Source: Choanephora cucurbitarum (Eukaryota > Mucoromycota > Mucoromycetes > Mucorales > Choanephoraceae). From it: a stretch of DNA of 64,000 nt. Each line of letters begins with the position of its first letter. Position 1 is the first letter of the stretch. The position numbers and the translations under genes were made by a program. Under the pieces are notes generated by a model. The model was not told where the DNA came from, made no database searches, and was given only the letters and a program-made list of their open reading frames with translations. Positions 11,211 through 22,425 of this stretch are shown piece by piece. The stretch spans positions 1 to 64,000 of the forward strand of contig JAIWNI010000016.1 of assembly GCA_025331435.1 (NCBI GenBank), given 5' to 3'.

Positions 11211-11688
11211 TCTAAAAGTTCGCCACGCTTTCAGACGTTCCCTCTGAATCAAGACTAACCGATAGTCAAGACCATATAGCTTCTAAAAGTTTGCCACGCT
11301 TTCAGATGTTCCCTTGGAATCAAGACCTGCCGATGGCCAAGACCCTATGGCGACTAAAAGTTCGCTACGCTTTTAGTGGTTATCTCCTTTTCTGTAGGAA
11401 TTAATGAAGTTGACGACTCTTCAGAAATCCTCATCGTCCAACCCAAGAAGTTCATGACGCTTCAAGGATCTTCGTGATGTAGCTTCAAGACCTCAGGCCC
11501 CTTGAGATCAAGAGCTAAACTAAACCCTTTTTGTGTTTTCATAGAAGTTAACCACGCTCCTATGTATCTGCCAGAAGTTCACCACGCTTCTAACAGTCGC
11601 AAGCTTTTTTTTTTTTTTTTTTAGAAGTTGACTAGGCTTCTATATATTTGTTTCATAATCTACCAGAAGTTTCCCAGGCTTCCAGTAG
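11211..11688 (-). repeat. Hairpin array, 9 copies (right arm A)
   Basis: Reverse-complement array of the 9-nt-loop hairpins. It carries the equivalents of hairpins 1 and 6-13. Hairpins 2-5 are missing, because a deletion joined the two near-identical units at about 11630-11690. The retained hairpins keep intact stems. Confidence 0.85.
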
Positions 11689-11967
11689 TTGCAAGCTTTT
11701 GTTTGAAAAGGAGAATATGGAAGAAAAGAACCCAAAAAAAAAAAATTGGATAGAACACCCTGGTGTAACCACGACTGAGGCTGGTGAAAATTTCGCGTCG
11801 ACGTAATTGGCCGGAATTTATGTTACGTAGTTCTAGAAAATCAAAAAATGGATCTGAGTTCTATTTTGTATTTTGTATTTTGTATTTTTTTCTTTTTTTC
11901 TACTTTCGTACCTCTAAAGCCTGAAGATCATTTCGCTTGCCTTTTGTGTCTTGCTGTGAATCCAAAA

Positions 11968-11985
11968 ATTATCCGTACGGATAAT
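11968..11985. repeat. 18-bp perfect palindrome at the end of right arm A
   Basis: ATTATCCGTACGGATAAT equals its own reverse complement. It begins exactly where homology between right arm A and the left module ends. Unit B has no such site at the same place and its arm simply continues. Confidence 0.85.
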
Positions 11986-14900
11986 CCTCTCTCCCATTTC
12001 TCGTTTTATGGCCCTTTTTACTCCTTTTTTTTTTCACTGGAGATTTTCTTTCATAATATTCAGCCAGACTTAAGTAAGTAGAAGTAGTTATAGTTTTTCT
12101 TGGTTTTTGGGATAGGAAAGTATCGGTTACCTACCCGTATTCTTTTTCTTTTTCAATTTGTTATAAAAAGCCAATCTTACACAGTAGTCGCTCGATTTAA
12201 GTGTGTTTGGTTTAAGAGTTTGCTTTGTTGTATTCACTTGTCTATTAAAGCGTGCAACTAGAGAACCCTGATCCAACACATACTGCTTATAGCCATATTT
12301 CTTACAACTTGACAGTCGGTACTTAGGCAGCATCTATAAATGACTTCAGATAAATCATGCGTAGCTTCAATCTTCATTGTTATGTCGATATTTTAGCATA
12401 TGACACGTGCGATAGCTTTGTTCAGGCAGAAAGTGCACTTAAGCCTAGGTGTAGCTCAGTACTTGACTTATAGTTTGTTGAGTTGGCTTGATATGAAATC
12501 GATTTATTCATACAACTCTTGTTGCTCTTGAGACTCTTGATCTATTTTACAGCCTGTCATTAGATTATGACGGATCATAGTCAGCATAGCAAACTCGTTG
12601 TAATCCATCCAGCCCTTCTCCTATTACTTAAACGCATGCGTTTGATAATAAAGAACTGTCTCTCTTTTTTATTTCTTTCAGGATTATATAGATCTTGGTT
12701 GTGCTCTTCCCGTCTATCTTAAATTTGATTTTATTGTGTCTTATGTTTGATACAACAAGCTTAATATAAGAGTGCAACCATTTAACTTGGAGATAGATTC
12801 AAACGCTAAAATACCATAAGAGTGTATTTTTCCAGAATATGCACACTCTCAAATAAAACAATTGTTGTATTGCAATTCTTTTTTTTTTTTTTTTTTTTGC
12901 TCTCTTCGGCTCATTAGCAAAGACATTACATTACCAGAACTAGAAGAGGTAAGAGTTAAAACAACACTTTCCTTTACATATACACATACTATCCTATGCA
13001 TCGAGCCATCTACAATCTGCCATCACTGAAAGTCAAGCGCATTGTTACAAGATAAATATCTAGTCAAACTCTACCTGGAACTCTGAGCCCAAAGCCCCTT
13101 TTAAGGAATCCACCAGATTGCAGGCGCTACTTCAGAAATAGGTCGGATCTAAGTAGTTTCTAGGCAGTGCCCTTAGCCAATAAGTAGTATTGAGTCAAAT
13201 TCTTGAAGAAACGACTTTCTTTTTCAAGTTTAAAAAGTTGCTCAAAAGTACAAAAGCCTGGCGACTACGTTTTAAGTACTTAAGGAAAAAGATCATATGA
13301 CATATTTATATGTATGTATGCTGTATGTATGTATTTAACTTTAAGAGATATAAGGATTACATGCTTTGTAAGCGAAAAGTAGAAACTAGACAGTGTAAAG
13401 CCGGCTGAATTTATTGAGAATTTTCTTTTTGAAGGTTGAGGTATTGAGGATGAAGTATTCTTTGTCGTGATCGAGATAAAAGTTGCTAACGACTTGATTT
13501 GAGCAATAGAGATAGTTGTAAACTTATCATCATTGTCAAAGAGCATTTTGTCACTATCGAGATACAAACAGTTTACAGTACGGCTATTCTTGTCGTCACT
13601 AACTTGACGAAAAAGAGCACAAATTCTGTATACCTTTGTCGGTATCAAGATCTTTGGCTTACAGAGCGTGCAGTTGGCTTGTATTGGTCAAACAAGGTCA
13701 AACACCATTGATGAGGATTTGGAGGAAGCAAATGATATTACCATTCCCGTCTTGCATGCCCGGAAACCAGAATAGAGCTACAAAGGCTGAAACAGTGTAT
13801 TCGAATATGCGAAATGGTTATGCTAATACTGTTCGCTTTCCTCAAATTATTATCGATGGTACTCGGTTTAGCTTTGCTCTTTTTTCCGTTTACTCTTTTT
13901 TTTTTTCGACAATAAAGCTTTTTTCTTTTGTTATGTCAATATGATTATGATTGGATACTTATGACAGTAACTTATGAGTTACTTTGATATAGCATATGAA
14001 CAAAGTAGCAACATGGATATCTCATAAACATAGGTCAAGAAAAGGTCGTAGCGTAGAAATACCTTGAAAATGATCTATATTAAAGTTGATCTAAGAAGCT
14101 ATTTATGGCTTAGAAACCCTGTAGATACTACCTGTAGAACGCGCTATTACTTATACTCTACTCGCAACCGACTTATAGAATAGGCAGTTTTGGTGATCTC
14201 TTATGGCTTAAAAAACTGCTTGGATTTTAACCATAAAATAAGTAGCTACTTAGAAATGCTATAAAATTGACAAGAATTACTTATTTTCTAGTTGTATCGT
14301 AAATCATATACATCATACAATCTCCATCATATTTGAAGTAAGAAGCAGACCATATTCTGTGACACTATACTCGATTTGTGTTGACATTCAATCCCTGCAT
14401 TGAAGAAAGTTCTCTCTTTAGTTTTGCCTAATTCTCTTAACTCAACAGACAAATCACTCGATTTCTTGTTCAGTCAAATCCTTTCAACCCTCTCATGATG
14501 TGCACATCCAATGTGGTACCTATCTTTTGATACAACCATTGATGAGCAAATAATCTTGTAGCAGATAGATGTGTGCTATAATCCCTTCTTCTTCATTTCT
14601 TGAGGCCTCAGTAAAACTAATAATAGCCTCAAGATGTACTCAATAGTTTTTATTCCCAATCAGATTTGAATAGTATACCAGTTACTTAGCAACTTGTACA
14701 TTGACGTACATACTATACTAGTCTTACAATCCGTAAAAAAAACAAAAAGAGAGAGAGAGAGAGAGAGAAAATATGTGAGTATGTTTGCGTGTGTGTGTCT
14801 AGAAACAGTTCTTTGGCTTATGAAAGACAAGTACCATAATGCAAACTATAGGCAAGTATATTGTAATTTACATAAAAACGGAAATGTGTTTGTTTGGATA

Positions 14901-15154
14901 GTTAAAGTAGAGGGCAAAAGCAGTAAATTAATAAGAAGGAATGAGGGCCTACATTAAATATGAAGGTTGAGCCACTCGTTTTTTCTTCTTCTTGAATTTG
15001 TTGTAAGGATAGAGAACCCAAACCAACAACCATTTAGTCAAGATAATGCAACAATAATAACCATAATAATAAAATAAGGTATATAAAGCAGCCTTTTGTT
15101 GCTACAATCTCTTTCTCTTTATTCTCTATCAACCTCTCTTAGTCAGTCATTAAA
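11970..15154. other. Gene-poor segment with decayed coding pieces
   Basis: No intact gene was recognised. Protein-like fragments occur on the minus strand at 12127-12333 (QGSLVARFNRQVNTTKQTLK) and on the plus strand at about 13757-13870 (ATKAETVYSNMRNGYANTV, RFPQIIIDGTRF). There is a GA run at 14747-14769 and a poly-T run near 12880. These look like remains of genes or transposons. The families were not identified. Confidence 0.6.
15080..15088 (+). promoter_or_regulatory. TATA box of the small secreted protein gene
   Basis: TATATAAAG lies 67 bp before the start codon at 15155 and is followed by a pyrimidine-rich leader (TCTCTTTCTCTTTATTCTC), as in strongly expressed fungal genes. Confidence 0.6.
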
Positions 15155-15415
15155 ATGGTTCGCACCACTCTCTTCATCTCTGCTATTTTCGCCATGACCG
15201 CTTTTGTTGCTGCTGTTCCTGGTGACGCTGCCCTCCTCCGCAAGGTTGACATTACGGATCTCAATGTTGTCAGTCCAAACAATATTCTTGGCAGTGACAA
15301 GAGTAAGTCATTGTTACTATGCGCTGTATGCATGATATACTAACTGCTTCATATAGCTATTAAGTCTGGAAATGATAATCATTTAGTTACTCAAGACGAC
15401 CAATCAGATCGCTAA
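15155..15415 (+). CDS. Small secreted protein, 68 aa, unknown function
   Basis: Exons 15155-15302 and 15357-15415, with a 54-bp intron (GTAAGT to TAG), join to 69 codons including the stop. Residues 1-20 form a clear signal peptide (basic MVRTT, then a hydrophobic core ending FVAA), so the product should enter the secretory pathway. The mature part is about 48 residues, lacks cysteine and has an LLRK site just after the signal. Exon 1 uses GCC/CTC/CGC-type codons, unlike the decayed DNA around it. A TATA box and pyrimidine leader precede it, and CAAATAAAAC (about 15452) follows as a likely poly-A signal. It is the only intact-looking gene in the first 34.9 kb. No family was recognised; an effector- or pheromone-like role would be a guess. 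Confidence 0.72.
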
Positions 15416-17015
15416 ACACGCTTTCATCCTTAATCATGTTATCGCATTCCCAAATAAAACAATTGTTCATTATCTTGTACCTATCTTTGCAATGCATTCA
15501 GTTAGTACCTAGTTATATCCACTGATGTAGTAGTTTTTTTCTTTTTCTTTTTTTTTATGTTTCACACTAGTGTCTACTTGCAAGATACAATAAAAAATAA
15601 CAAAGATGAGATCAATATCCACAAGCGAGAGCAAGAATAATGGACATATTAAAGAACAAGCTTGCTATCTGCATCTAAAATGACTACGAAAAGCACTGGT
15701 ATGTGATCATACTTTGTTCAGACCAAATGAACCATCTTCCTGTCTACTGTTGCTTATTTGACATTGAGCTACCATAAAAAAAGTGCACAAACTACCATAG
15801 TAGATGGCATCCCTTTTTAAAGGCATTGAAATTGCATTTCTTTAAACGAGTATTTATTCTTTCTTTTTTTAAGTTCCAGTTCAGTATGCATGGTTTCTAT
15901 TTTTTTGATGATGATAATAATGCTATTGTTGTTGTTCCACTTTCTGCTTCGTATTAACAACAACATCTATCTCTTCTCTTCTCTTTCTTTTCAACAACAT
16001 GCAAAATCCGACCAATTAGAAGAGGAAAAAGCTAGAGTAGAATGATGCTCTTCTGTCCTTGCTCTATGAGTTGGAGTTGAAAGTCTACTGATCGTATAGC
16101 CGGTCGACAAAGAAGAAGATGAAGATGACCTCAGCATATTGTGTTAGTGCAGAAGTGAAGACTATATGGGACAAAAAGGAAAGAGTCAGATAAGCAAGCG
16201 ATTGGCTCCTGGACAAGTTGAAGATGCTTTTGTGGCAAATATCGGGTAGATGGGAGGAAAGGCAGGTTGCGCTGACAAGTTGAATACAAAAGGTCGAGTG
16301 TCGAGTGTCGAGTGTCGAGTGTCGAGTGTCGAGTGTCGAATGTCGAGTGTCGAGTGTCGAATGTCGAATGTCGAGTGTCGAATGTCGAGTGTCGAGTGTC
16401 GAATGTCGAATGTCGAGTGTCGAATGTCGAGTGTCGAATGTCGAGTGTCGAGTGTCGAATGACAAATTATGGACATTAAAGATAAGATATTGGAAAACAC
16501 ATGATGACTAGACATGAAGGAATTCTGCGTCGAGTGTGGATGAAATGTAAACCAGACGATACGAATAGAAACTCAAGAGGCAGAAGTATAAAAGAGATAT
16601 ATGAAAACGGAACACACTGAATTGAACAGAGACCAGATGTGGAATGGGATACGAACAAGTTGCTTGATCATGGCAGTTGGAGACTTGTTGGTACTTGTGC
16701 TCAGAGAGAAGAAAAGTATTACTAAAAGTTATGATGTATATTGATCAACATATAACTTGTTGTTTTCTACAAGCCTACTCTTGTTGTTCTGCATGATAGA
16801 TAGAGTGTTTAGCAGCAACGCATTCCAATAGTTTTCATCTTGTTCTATCTTATCTGGATCCAGGATAATAGCTTGTCAAGCGATAAACAAAACTACTTGG
16901 ATCATGTACATAAATAGCTTCAGATGATTAGGACAATCATTACATTCCAAGCATTGAACTACGCCCTGTGTTCTTGCTTGCTTACAGCAGTTGTTTCTTT
17001 TCAAATGCTGCGTGA
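15416..17015. other. Gene-poor segment around the heptamer minisatellite
   Basis: AT-rich sequence with no recognisable gene. Its main feature is the minisatellite at 16293-16460. A CAAATAAAACAATTGTT motif near 15452 recurs near 12855. Confidence 0.6.
16293..16460. repeat. 24-copy GTCGA(G/A)T minisatellite with higher-order order
   Basis: Exactly 24 heptamers (168 bp), each GTCGAGT (G) or GTCGAAT (A). The order is six G, then A-G-G-A-A-G twice, then A-G-A-G-G-A, so a six-unit (42-bp) higher-order repeat is visible. Because the unit is 7 bp, several frames stay open on both strands; none is a real gene. Confidence 0.95.
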
Positions 17016-18113
17016 ATGTCAGGCATTGTCATTCTGTTGTTTACTGATATTACCTTGAAACATTGTGCTTATGATAGTCTCTCTCTCAAGAGTAAGCGTG
17101 CTACTAAATCCATGTGTCCGATTATCTTTCGACTTTCTGATAATCTTATCTTTGTCTATCTGAGAGTCAATCTACTTACACAAGATGATTTGGAATATAA
17201 GCCCCGAGACCATCAGATGATGCTCCTTTGGGCAAGTTTAAGAGATGTAGTAGCATTTATTTTAGACAGTGGTATAACAGATCAAATGCTTCAAATGTTG
17301 GAGATGCGAACAGGTGTGGTTGAGCCTGAGGATTCAGGAAATCATGTAGGTGACAATGAAGAAGGCTGTTCTTATTGTTCATTTAATTCCGGTCACACCA
17401 TAGAATAAGAAAATAAAGCAATGATTGGATCTTCTTGTCACCATTCAGTCAAGAGACCACATCAAAGAAGAGGCGGTAGTTGTTTCAGCGATGCTTCTAT
17501 TACAAGTCTTTTGTCAGGATCATTGGGCGAGACTAATCTTTGGCTTGTTTCGTCTGATGAGAAATAGTCGAAGCTTTTTTTGTCAAATGGTATATTTAAA
17601 AAAGTAACCAGACCTTGGCTGAGTACTGGACAGAAAAGCAAATGAAGATGAAAAGGGCCAGCAGGAATATGTCGAATGATATTCATCGTATAAGTGATCA
17701 ATAGAGTAAAGAAAGCGATACGTTGACATTGAAATCAGTAAAAGGTACATCCAATCAAACCAACCGATCTAATTCTTCTTCCTCTTCTCATTCTACTCGA
17801 CCTAAATTCAGCAGTGGTTCCTCTCATATGGCAGTTGAATCAGGAAGAGTATTTGATCAGTCACCGTCTGTGTATGAACAATAAATAGTTGCTGCGTACA
17901 TTGAGCATGATAAATGAAGGCAGAATTAGGGATCAATCTCTCATTCAAAGCTATTTAGCTAAATGTATTGAAATTTTGAGCTTTCGAAACAAGGCAAAAA
18001 AAAAACAAGAAGCTAATGTTATTCTTTCAGATAGAATAAACCCTTCAACTGATCTTCCGGTAATATATCCTACAAGTTTTTTTTTTGTCATAGCATCATG
18101 GTGGTTTTATTGA
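17016..18113 (+). pseudogene. Decayed protein-coding gene, unknown
   Basis: Protein-like sequence runs through the plus strand in shifting frames. An open stretch at 17016-17408 contains DHQMMLLWASLRDVVAFILD and a CSYC pair. A stretch at about 17430-17560 reads GSLGETNLWLVSSDEK, then stops. At 17707-17884 a Ser-rich part reads STRPKFSSGSSHMAVESGR. At 17889-18113 it reads INEGRIRDQSLIQSYLAKCI. At least three frame changes or stops break it. These fragments are too coherent for chance but no intact open frame remains. The family was not recognised. A transposon or expanded mucoralean gene family is possible. Confidence 0.45.
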
Positions 18114-19137
18114 GAAGGCATTTTATATAATTAGTCATTCTGTAATTTCCTCTATTAAAGACTCTACGCAAGCATCAATCGACCCAAGCCAGCTAACCTC
18201 AGCCATACAGTGATTTCAGTGTATTCATTCTTTATTCTGAATCTTTAGTTTCACGAAGGCTTGCTGTGCCTGCGCATAGAGCTACAAACAACGACACGAT
18301 GTATTTCAGTATTGTAAGAAGTACCTTAGTTTCTGAATCAAATGATGGCCAATAGAACACAATTTGTTAGATCGTTATTAAATCAATAAAAGTATTTCGA
18401 TTCTAAGGAGCTATCTATTTTCCTTTTTTTTTTGTTTATTAACCCTAATCATAAATAGCACATGCATCTCTAAGAGGGCTTTTTAACGTTTGTGACACTA
18501 TTAGCAATTGTCAGTAGTTAGCCAATCTATCTCTATGTCTGCCATCTATTGTGTAGATGGTCTGCAGAGAACAAACCACTTCTATGAAACGTATATTGCA
18601 TTGTTGTTTTTATCGTTTAAAAGTTTATTTATCACAGTAAGATCTTGATTCAGCTGATGTGGACTTCATGTTAATTGCAATAGTAATAATAATAGTAATA
18701 AGCTACCCCAAAAAAAAACAAGGACAAGATTGTTTAGTTAACATTAAGCATCAACGATAGCATCTGAAACGTGGACCCTTTGTGATCTAATGCCAATATA
18801 AGTCACGTAAACCATGACTTGCTGTTCTACATAAAATTCTTTGACTTTGCGCCTAACATTGGACACTTATGTCAGCTATGGTCCTCAACGCTGTAAAGGA
18901 GAACACAACTTCATAAAGTTAGATTTGTGATTATAAACCTCTCTTCTCTCTAAAATGAAAAGGAAGCTTAGGATGAAACGATTTGTTCATTCACGCTAAA
19001 ATCTAATCTGAGGGGATTGAAACTAAAGGCAATCCATTTCTATGAGCACTGTGCCATTGTTATTCAAGAGAAGATTGGCTTTCAAATTGTGATCTGTCGG
19101 TATGAACTGATGTCATCGTAACTGAAATTCAAGTGCT
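18114..19137. other. Gene-free segment
   Basis: AT-rich sequence in which nothing convincing was seen. Confidence 0.5.
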
Positions 19138-19272
19138 CAATGTGAATGAGTGTGAATGAGTGGAATGAGTGTGAATGAGTGTGAATGAGTGTGATGAGTG
19201 TGAATGAGTGTGAATGAGTGTGAATGAGTGTGAATGAGTGTGAATGAGTGTGAATGAGTGTGAATGAGTGTG
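19138..19272. repeat. 10-bp minisatellite just outside unit B
   Basis: About 13 units of TGTGAATGAG with small deletions. It ends about 95 bp before the CT-rich start of the unit B module. Confidence 0.9.
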
Positions 19273-19414
19273 CATAATGTCATTGTTGAATCCTCGAAAT
19301 ACTTTTTTTTCTTTTTTTAGAAATAGCAAAAGCTTGTTTGGTAAGGATCTTGGGTTTGGTCTGAGTTCTCTCTCTCTCTCTCTCTCCTCTCTCCTCCTCT
19401 CTCTCTCTCATCTC

Positions 19415-19446
<32 letters not shown>

Positions 19447-20468
19447 CTCTCTCTCGCTCTCCTCTCTCTCTCTCTCTCTCTCTTCTCTTTCTCTCTCTCT
19501 TTCTCTTTCTCTCTTTCTCTTCTCTTTCTCTCTCTCTTTCTCTTTCTCTTTCTCTTTCTCTTTCTCTTTCTCTTTCAAATATAGTCAAATTGAATCATCT
19601 TTCTCTTATTTTGGGGGATATGAAAGTGAGATTTTCTCTCTTTTTTTTTGTACTGGCAATAGTTAACAACCTTACTTGCTTTCTCTGTTCCTATGGTGAC
19701 AAGCAAACTCATCTTCATATATATATATAAGCCTGCCACAACCATTTCCGCTGCTTTCTGGATTAGGATTGAGGATAAACATGACATCTCAGGACAAACC
19801 CCAAAAGGCATGCATGACAGGTAAAGCAAGATTGAACAAATACATTACCAGTAAAATATTTGTGCTGTTGACTAGTAGCCATGGTCATTGGGATTGATTA
19901 TGTTTCTTTTATTGTAATACAAATTATTAGATCTGTTCTTTCTCTCCTTCTTGACCTTTTTTTTTCTGCTTTTTTGTTGTTAAGACAGGCTCAGCTCTCT
20001 TTGACTAAACGTCCAAAATAAGCATTAGTGCTAGTTGATTTGATCACAAAAGTGTGGTAATTGGTGTTAGCTTCAAACTGGATTTCCTCAAAGGACATGC
20101 AATCTGTAAGAGCAACATATCCAACTAAAAGCAATACTTTTTAACAAAGAAAACTGTTTGTGATTAGCAATGATGAATAAACAAGCTGTTAGTGCTCGCT
20201 TGATAAGACATCTGCTTTTTTTCTGATCGAGTAATCCAGAGTAAGGTCAATAAGGGTGTGACTTATTGTTTTCGAAAGAAGACATGAGATACATAGTAAG
20301 AACAATATAACAATACGCAAGTTTTCATCTAATCTAATTCAGTCAATCCATCAACTTTCTAGCGCATAAAAAAAGTATTCAAAAGGCTGACTAGATTGCT
20401 ACAAAGCATGCTAAATAAATACTGGCTCACAGACACTACTTATTATTACAGAGGGAGAAAGAAGGAAT

Positions 20469-21127
20469 TTATTGAGTGCCAAGCACCGGGCAGCGTTTAG
20501 GGGCAAAGCAGCTGTTGGTTTGATTAATTATGTCAAAGACACGTGGGAAGAAGACCTTCTCATCTCCCACTTTTTGGCTAAGCCTGTCATGCTCTGTTCC
20601 ACCATTGTCCAAATTCAGCCGAAATCGTTTATTGTCTTGGCCAACAAAAAAGATTCTTCTTCAGCAAAAACACAAACACCATTCTCCTTCAAATAACCGA
20701 TAGACGCCTGGTATTTATAGTCTTGAACAACAACACCAAACGATCTTGAACTCATTGAGCTTTTAAGTGTCTGTTCACCTACCATCTTCTTACACTCCAA
20801 TGAAAGTTTCGATCCATTACTTAACGAGCGCGAAGGCTCAGAATTAGACAGCTTCATTTCAATAGCCACAAGTCCAACTGCTCTTCCTCTGAATGATACG
20901 ATAGCTGAAAAGCCAGACTTGAGTCTATGACCTCTGTTGATATTATTGTTTTTGCTGGTCTCGGAGTTGCTTAAAGGGATAGTACCTGAAAGCCTCGCTA
21001 AGGCTAAATATCTGTCAGCCAAGAGAACATATTCCATGGATGCCAAGAGTTACTCATCAATAAAAGCTTCTTTAGTAGGATGTGAAGATTAGGACATTCT
21101 TCCTGTTATTCTTCTTGCGACTTTTTG
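20469..21127 (-). pseudogene. Decayed coding sequence, unknown family (copy B)
   Basis: Copy of the relic at 1081-1740. Here the SFGVVVQDYKYQASIGYLKE part is joined in frame, but an extra A near 20645 breaks the link to the C-terminal RLSQKVGDEKVFFPRVFDI part. Frames are broken differently in A and B, so the original protein was longer than either open stretch. Confidence 0.55.
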
Positions 21128-22112
21128 TTATGGTGAAAGAAAGATGCGATAAGAGAGACAGAAGTAAATGCTTGAGACTGGTTCTACAATTTTATTTGGT
21201 CAAGTCAAAGTATTAGGGAAAAGATTAGAGAAAGAAAAAAAGATGGAAGATTCTATTGATTCTGATCTTTACAGGTGTGTTTATAGTAAGAGGCATTACT
21301 TTTATTTATTGATTTATTTTTTATAGTAGAAGGCATTAGAGCAATTTCATTGTTTATTTTTGCTATTTTTGATAAACATGACTGATTGCCATTGCTATCA
21401 TGGTCAAGAAGATAAATGATACATGAGTAGCTAGTTTTAACTCACTCAAGGATACATACAGGCAACAGGTCTAATAAATTGGCTGCTGCTGCTGTATTCA
21501 TGCAACAGTGTTGCTTCTTCTCATTTTCATCGTCTCACTGATACCAACATTAAGATTTTCCGCTAAACATATTTGAGTTCAGTGTTTGCTGCATGTCGTG
21601 GGCTCTTATACTCATTCTTCCAATCTCGATGTCTCTCGCGCCAAAGCTTCGGAACAGCACCTTCTTCTTCCAACTGAACACACTGCGCTACATGCGGTCT
21701 GCGTCACTTGCGATTTATACCTCTGCAACCTATCAATAGAAGCATATCGTTAGCAAATGGCTGCAACTAAAGTTCATCAAAACTAAGAGTCGGTACAAGT
21801 CCTTCCCAAATAGGTGCTGCGTTTTCTTTTGTCTAAATTTTCAAAACAGAGATATGAATAAGCAATCAGGATTTTTATGAGGGAGTTCATCTTGATTTAC
21901 AGCTTCAACATTACCGCACTTTGTTTCTGAATAGATATATTTAAAAATGTAACTCCACTTCCTTCTCATATCTTGAAAGCAATCAAAGTAGTATCCAATT
22001 TTTTAGAGGTGGAACAAATCCAAAACAGATTTTTATAATGAGTTTTCCTGCCTTCGCTTTGACAATATTTTGATTGTTTGCCGCGCCCAAAATAATCTTA
22101 ATTACCTTCGCT

Positions 22113-22425
22113 TCAGCTTTCAATGTGATTAGACTTTCTGCCCAAAAAACTGAACTAATAATGTTGGGTTCAAGGCCAGAGATGCAGTTGGTTTATAATA
22201 GGATGACTTACTGTTTCCTTCACCCAATTTGCAATCGTGGTTTCTCTAGTCAAGCAAATCTTGATTTTATTGCTAATAAACGCAACAAGACCGTCTTTGT
22301 GTCTTTGGTGATCTAATTTTGATAGCACTCTTGTCCTTACCTTCTCATATAAGCTACTCTATCTGGCATATTCATCAATCGTGATAGTGCCAAGATTTCG
22401 ATCATAACATGTCTCATCGTAAGTG
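22113..22425 (-). pseudogene. Relic of the TYxExCY gene family (left module B)
   Basis: Same sequence as the relic at 2728-3040, including the in-frame stop after DEYAR and the intron-like 57-bp gap. Both copies were therefore already dead when the module was duplicated. Confidence 0.5.

Noticed and set aside
13251..13275. AAAAGCCTGGCGACTACGTTTT as a further 9-nt-loop hairpin outside the arms
   Set aside because: The loop length and closing AAG/CTT do not fit; only the CCTGGCGA part is alike.
16250..16515. Heptamer array as a CRISPR array or a coding repeat
   Set aside because: There are no spacers, the unit is 7 bp, and the organism is a eukaryote; open frames come from the repeat period.
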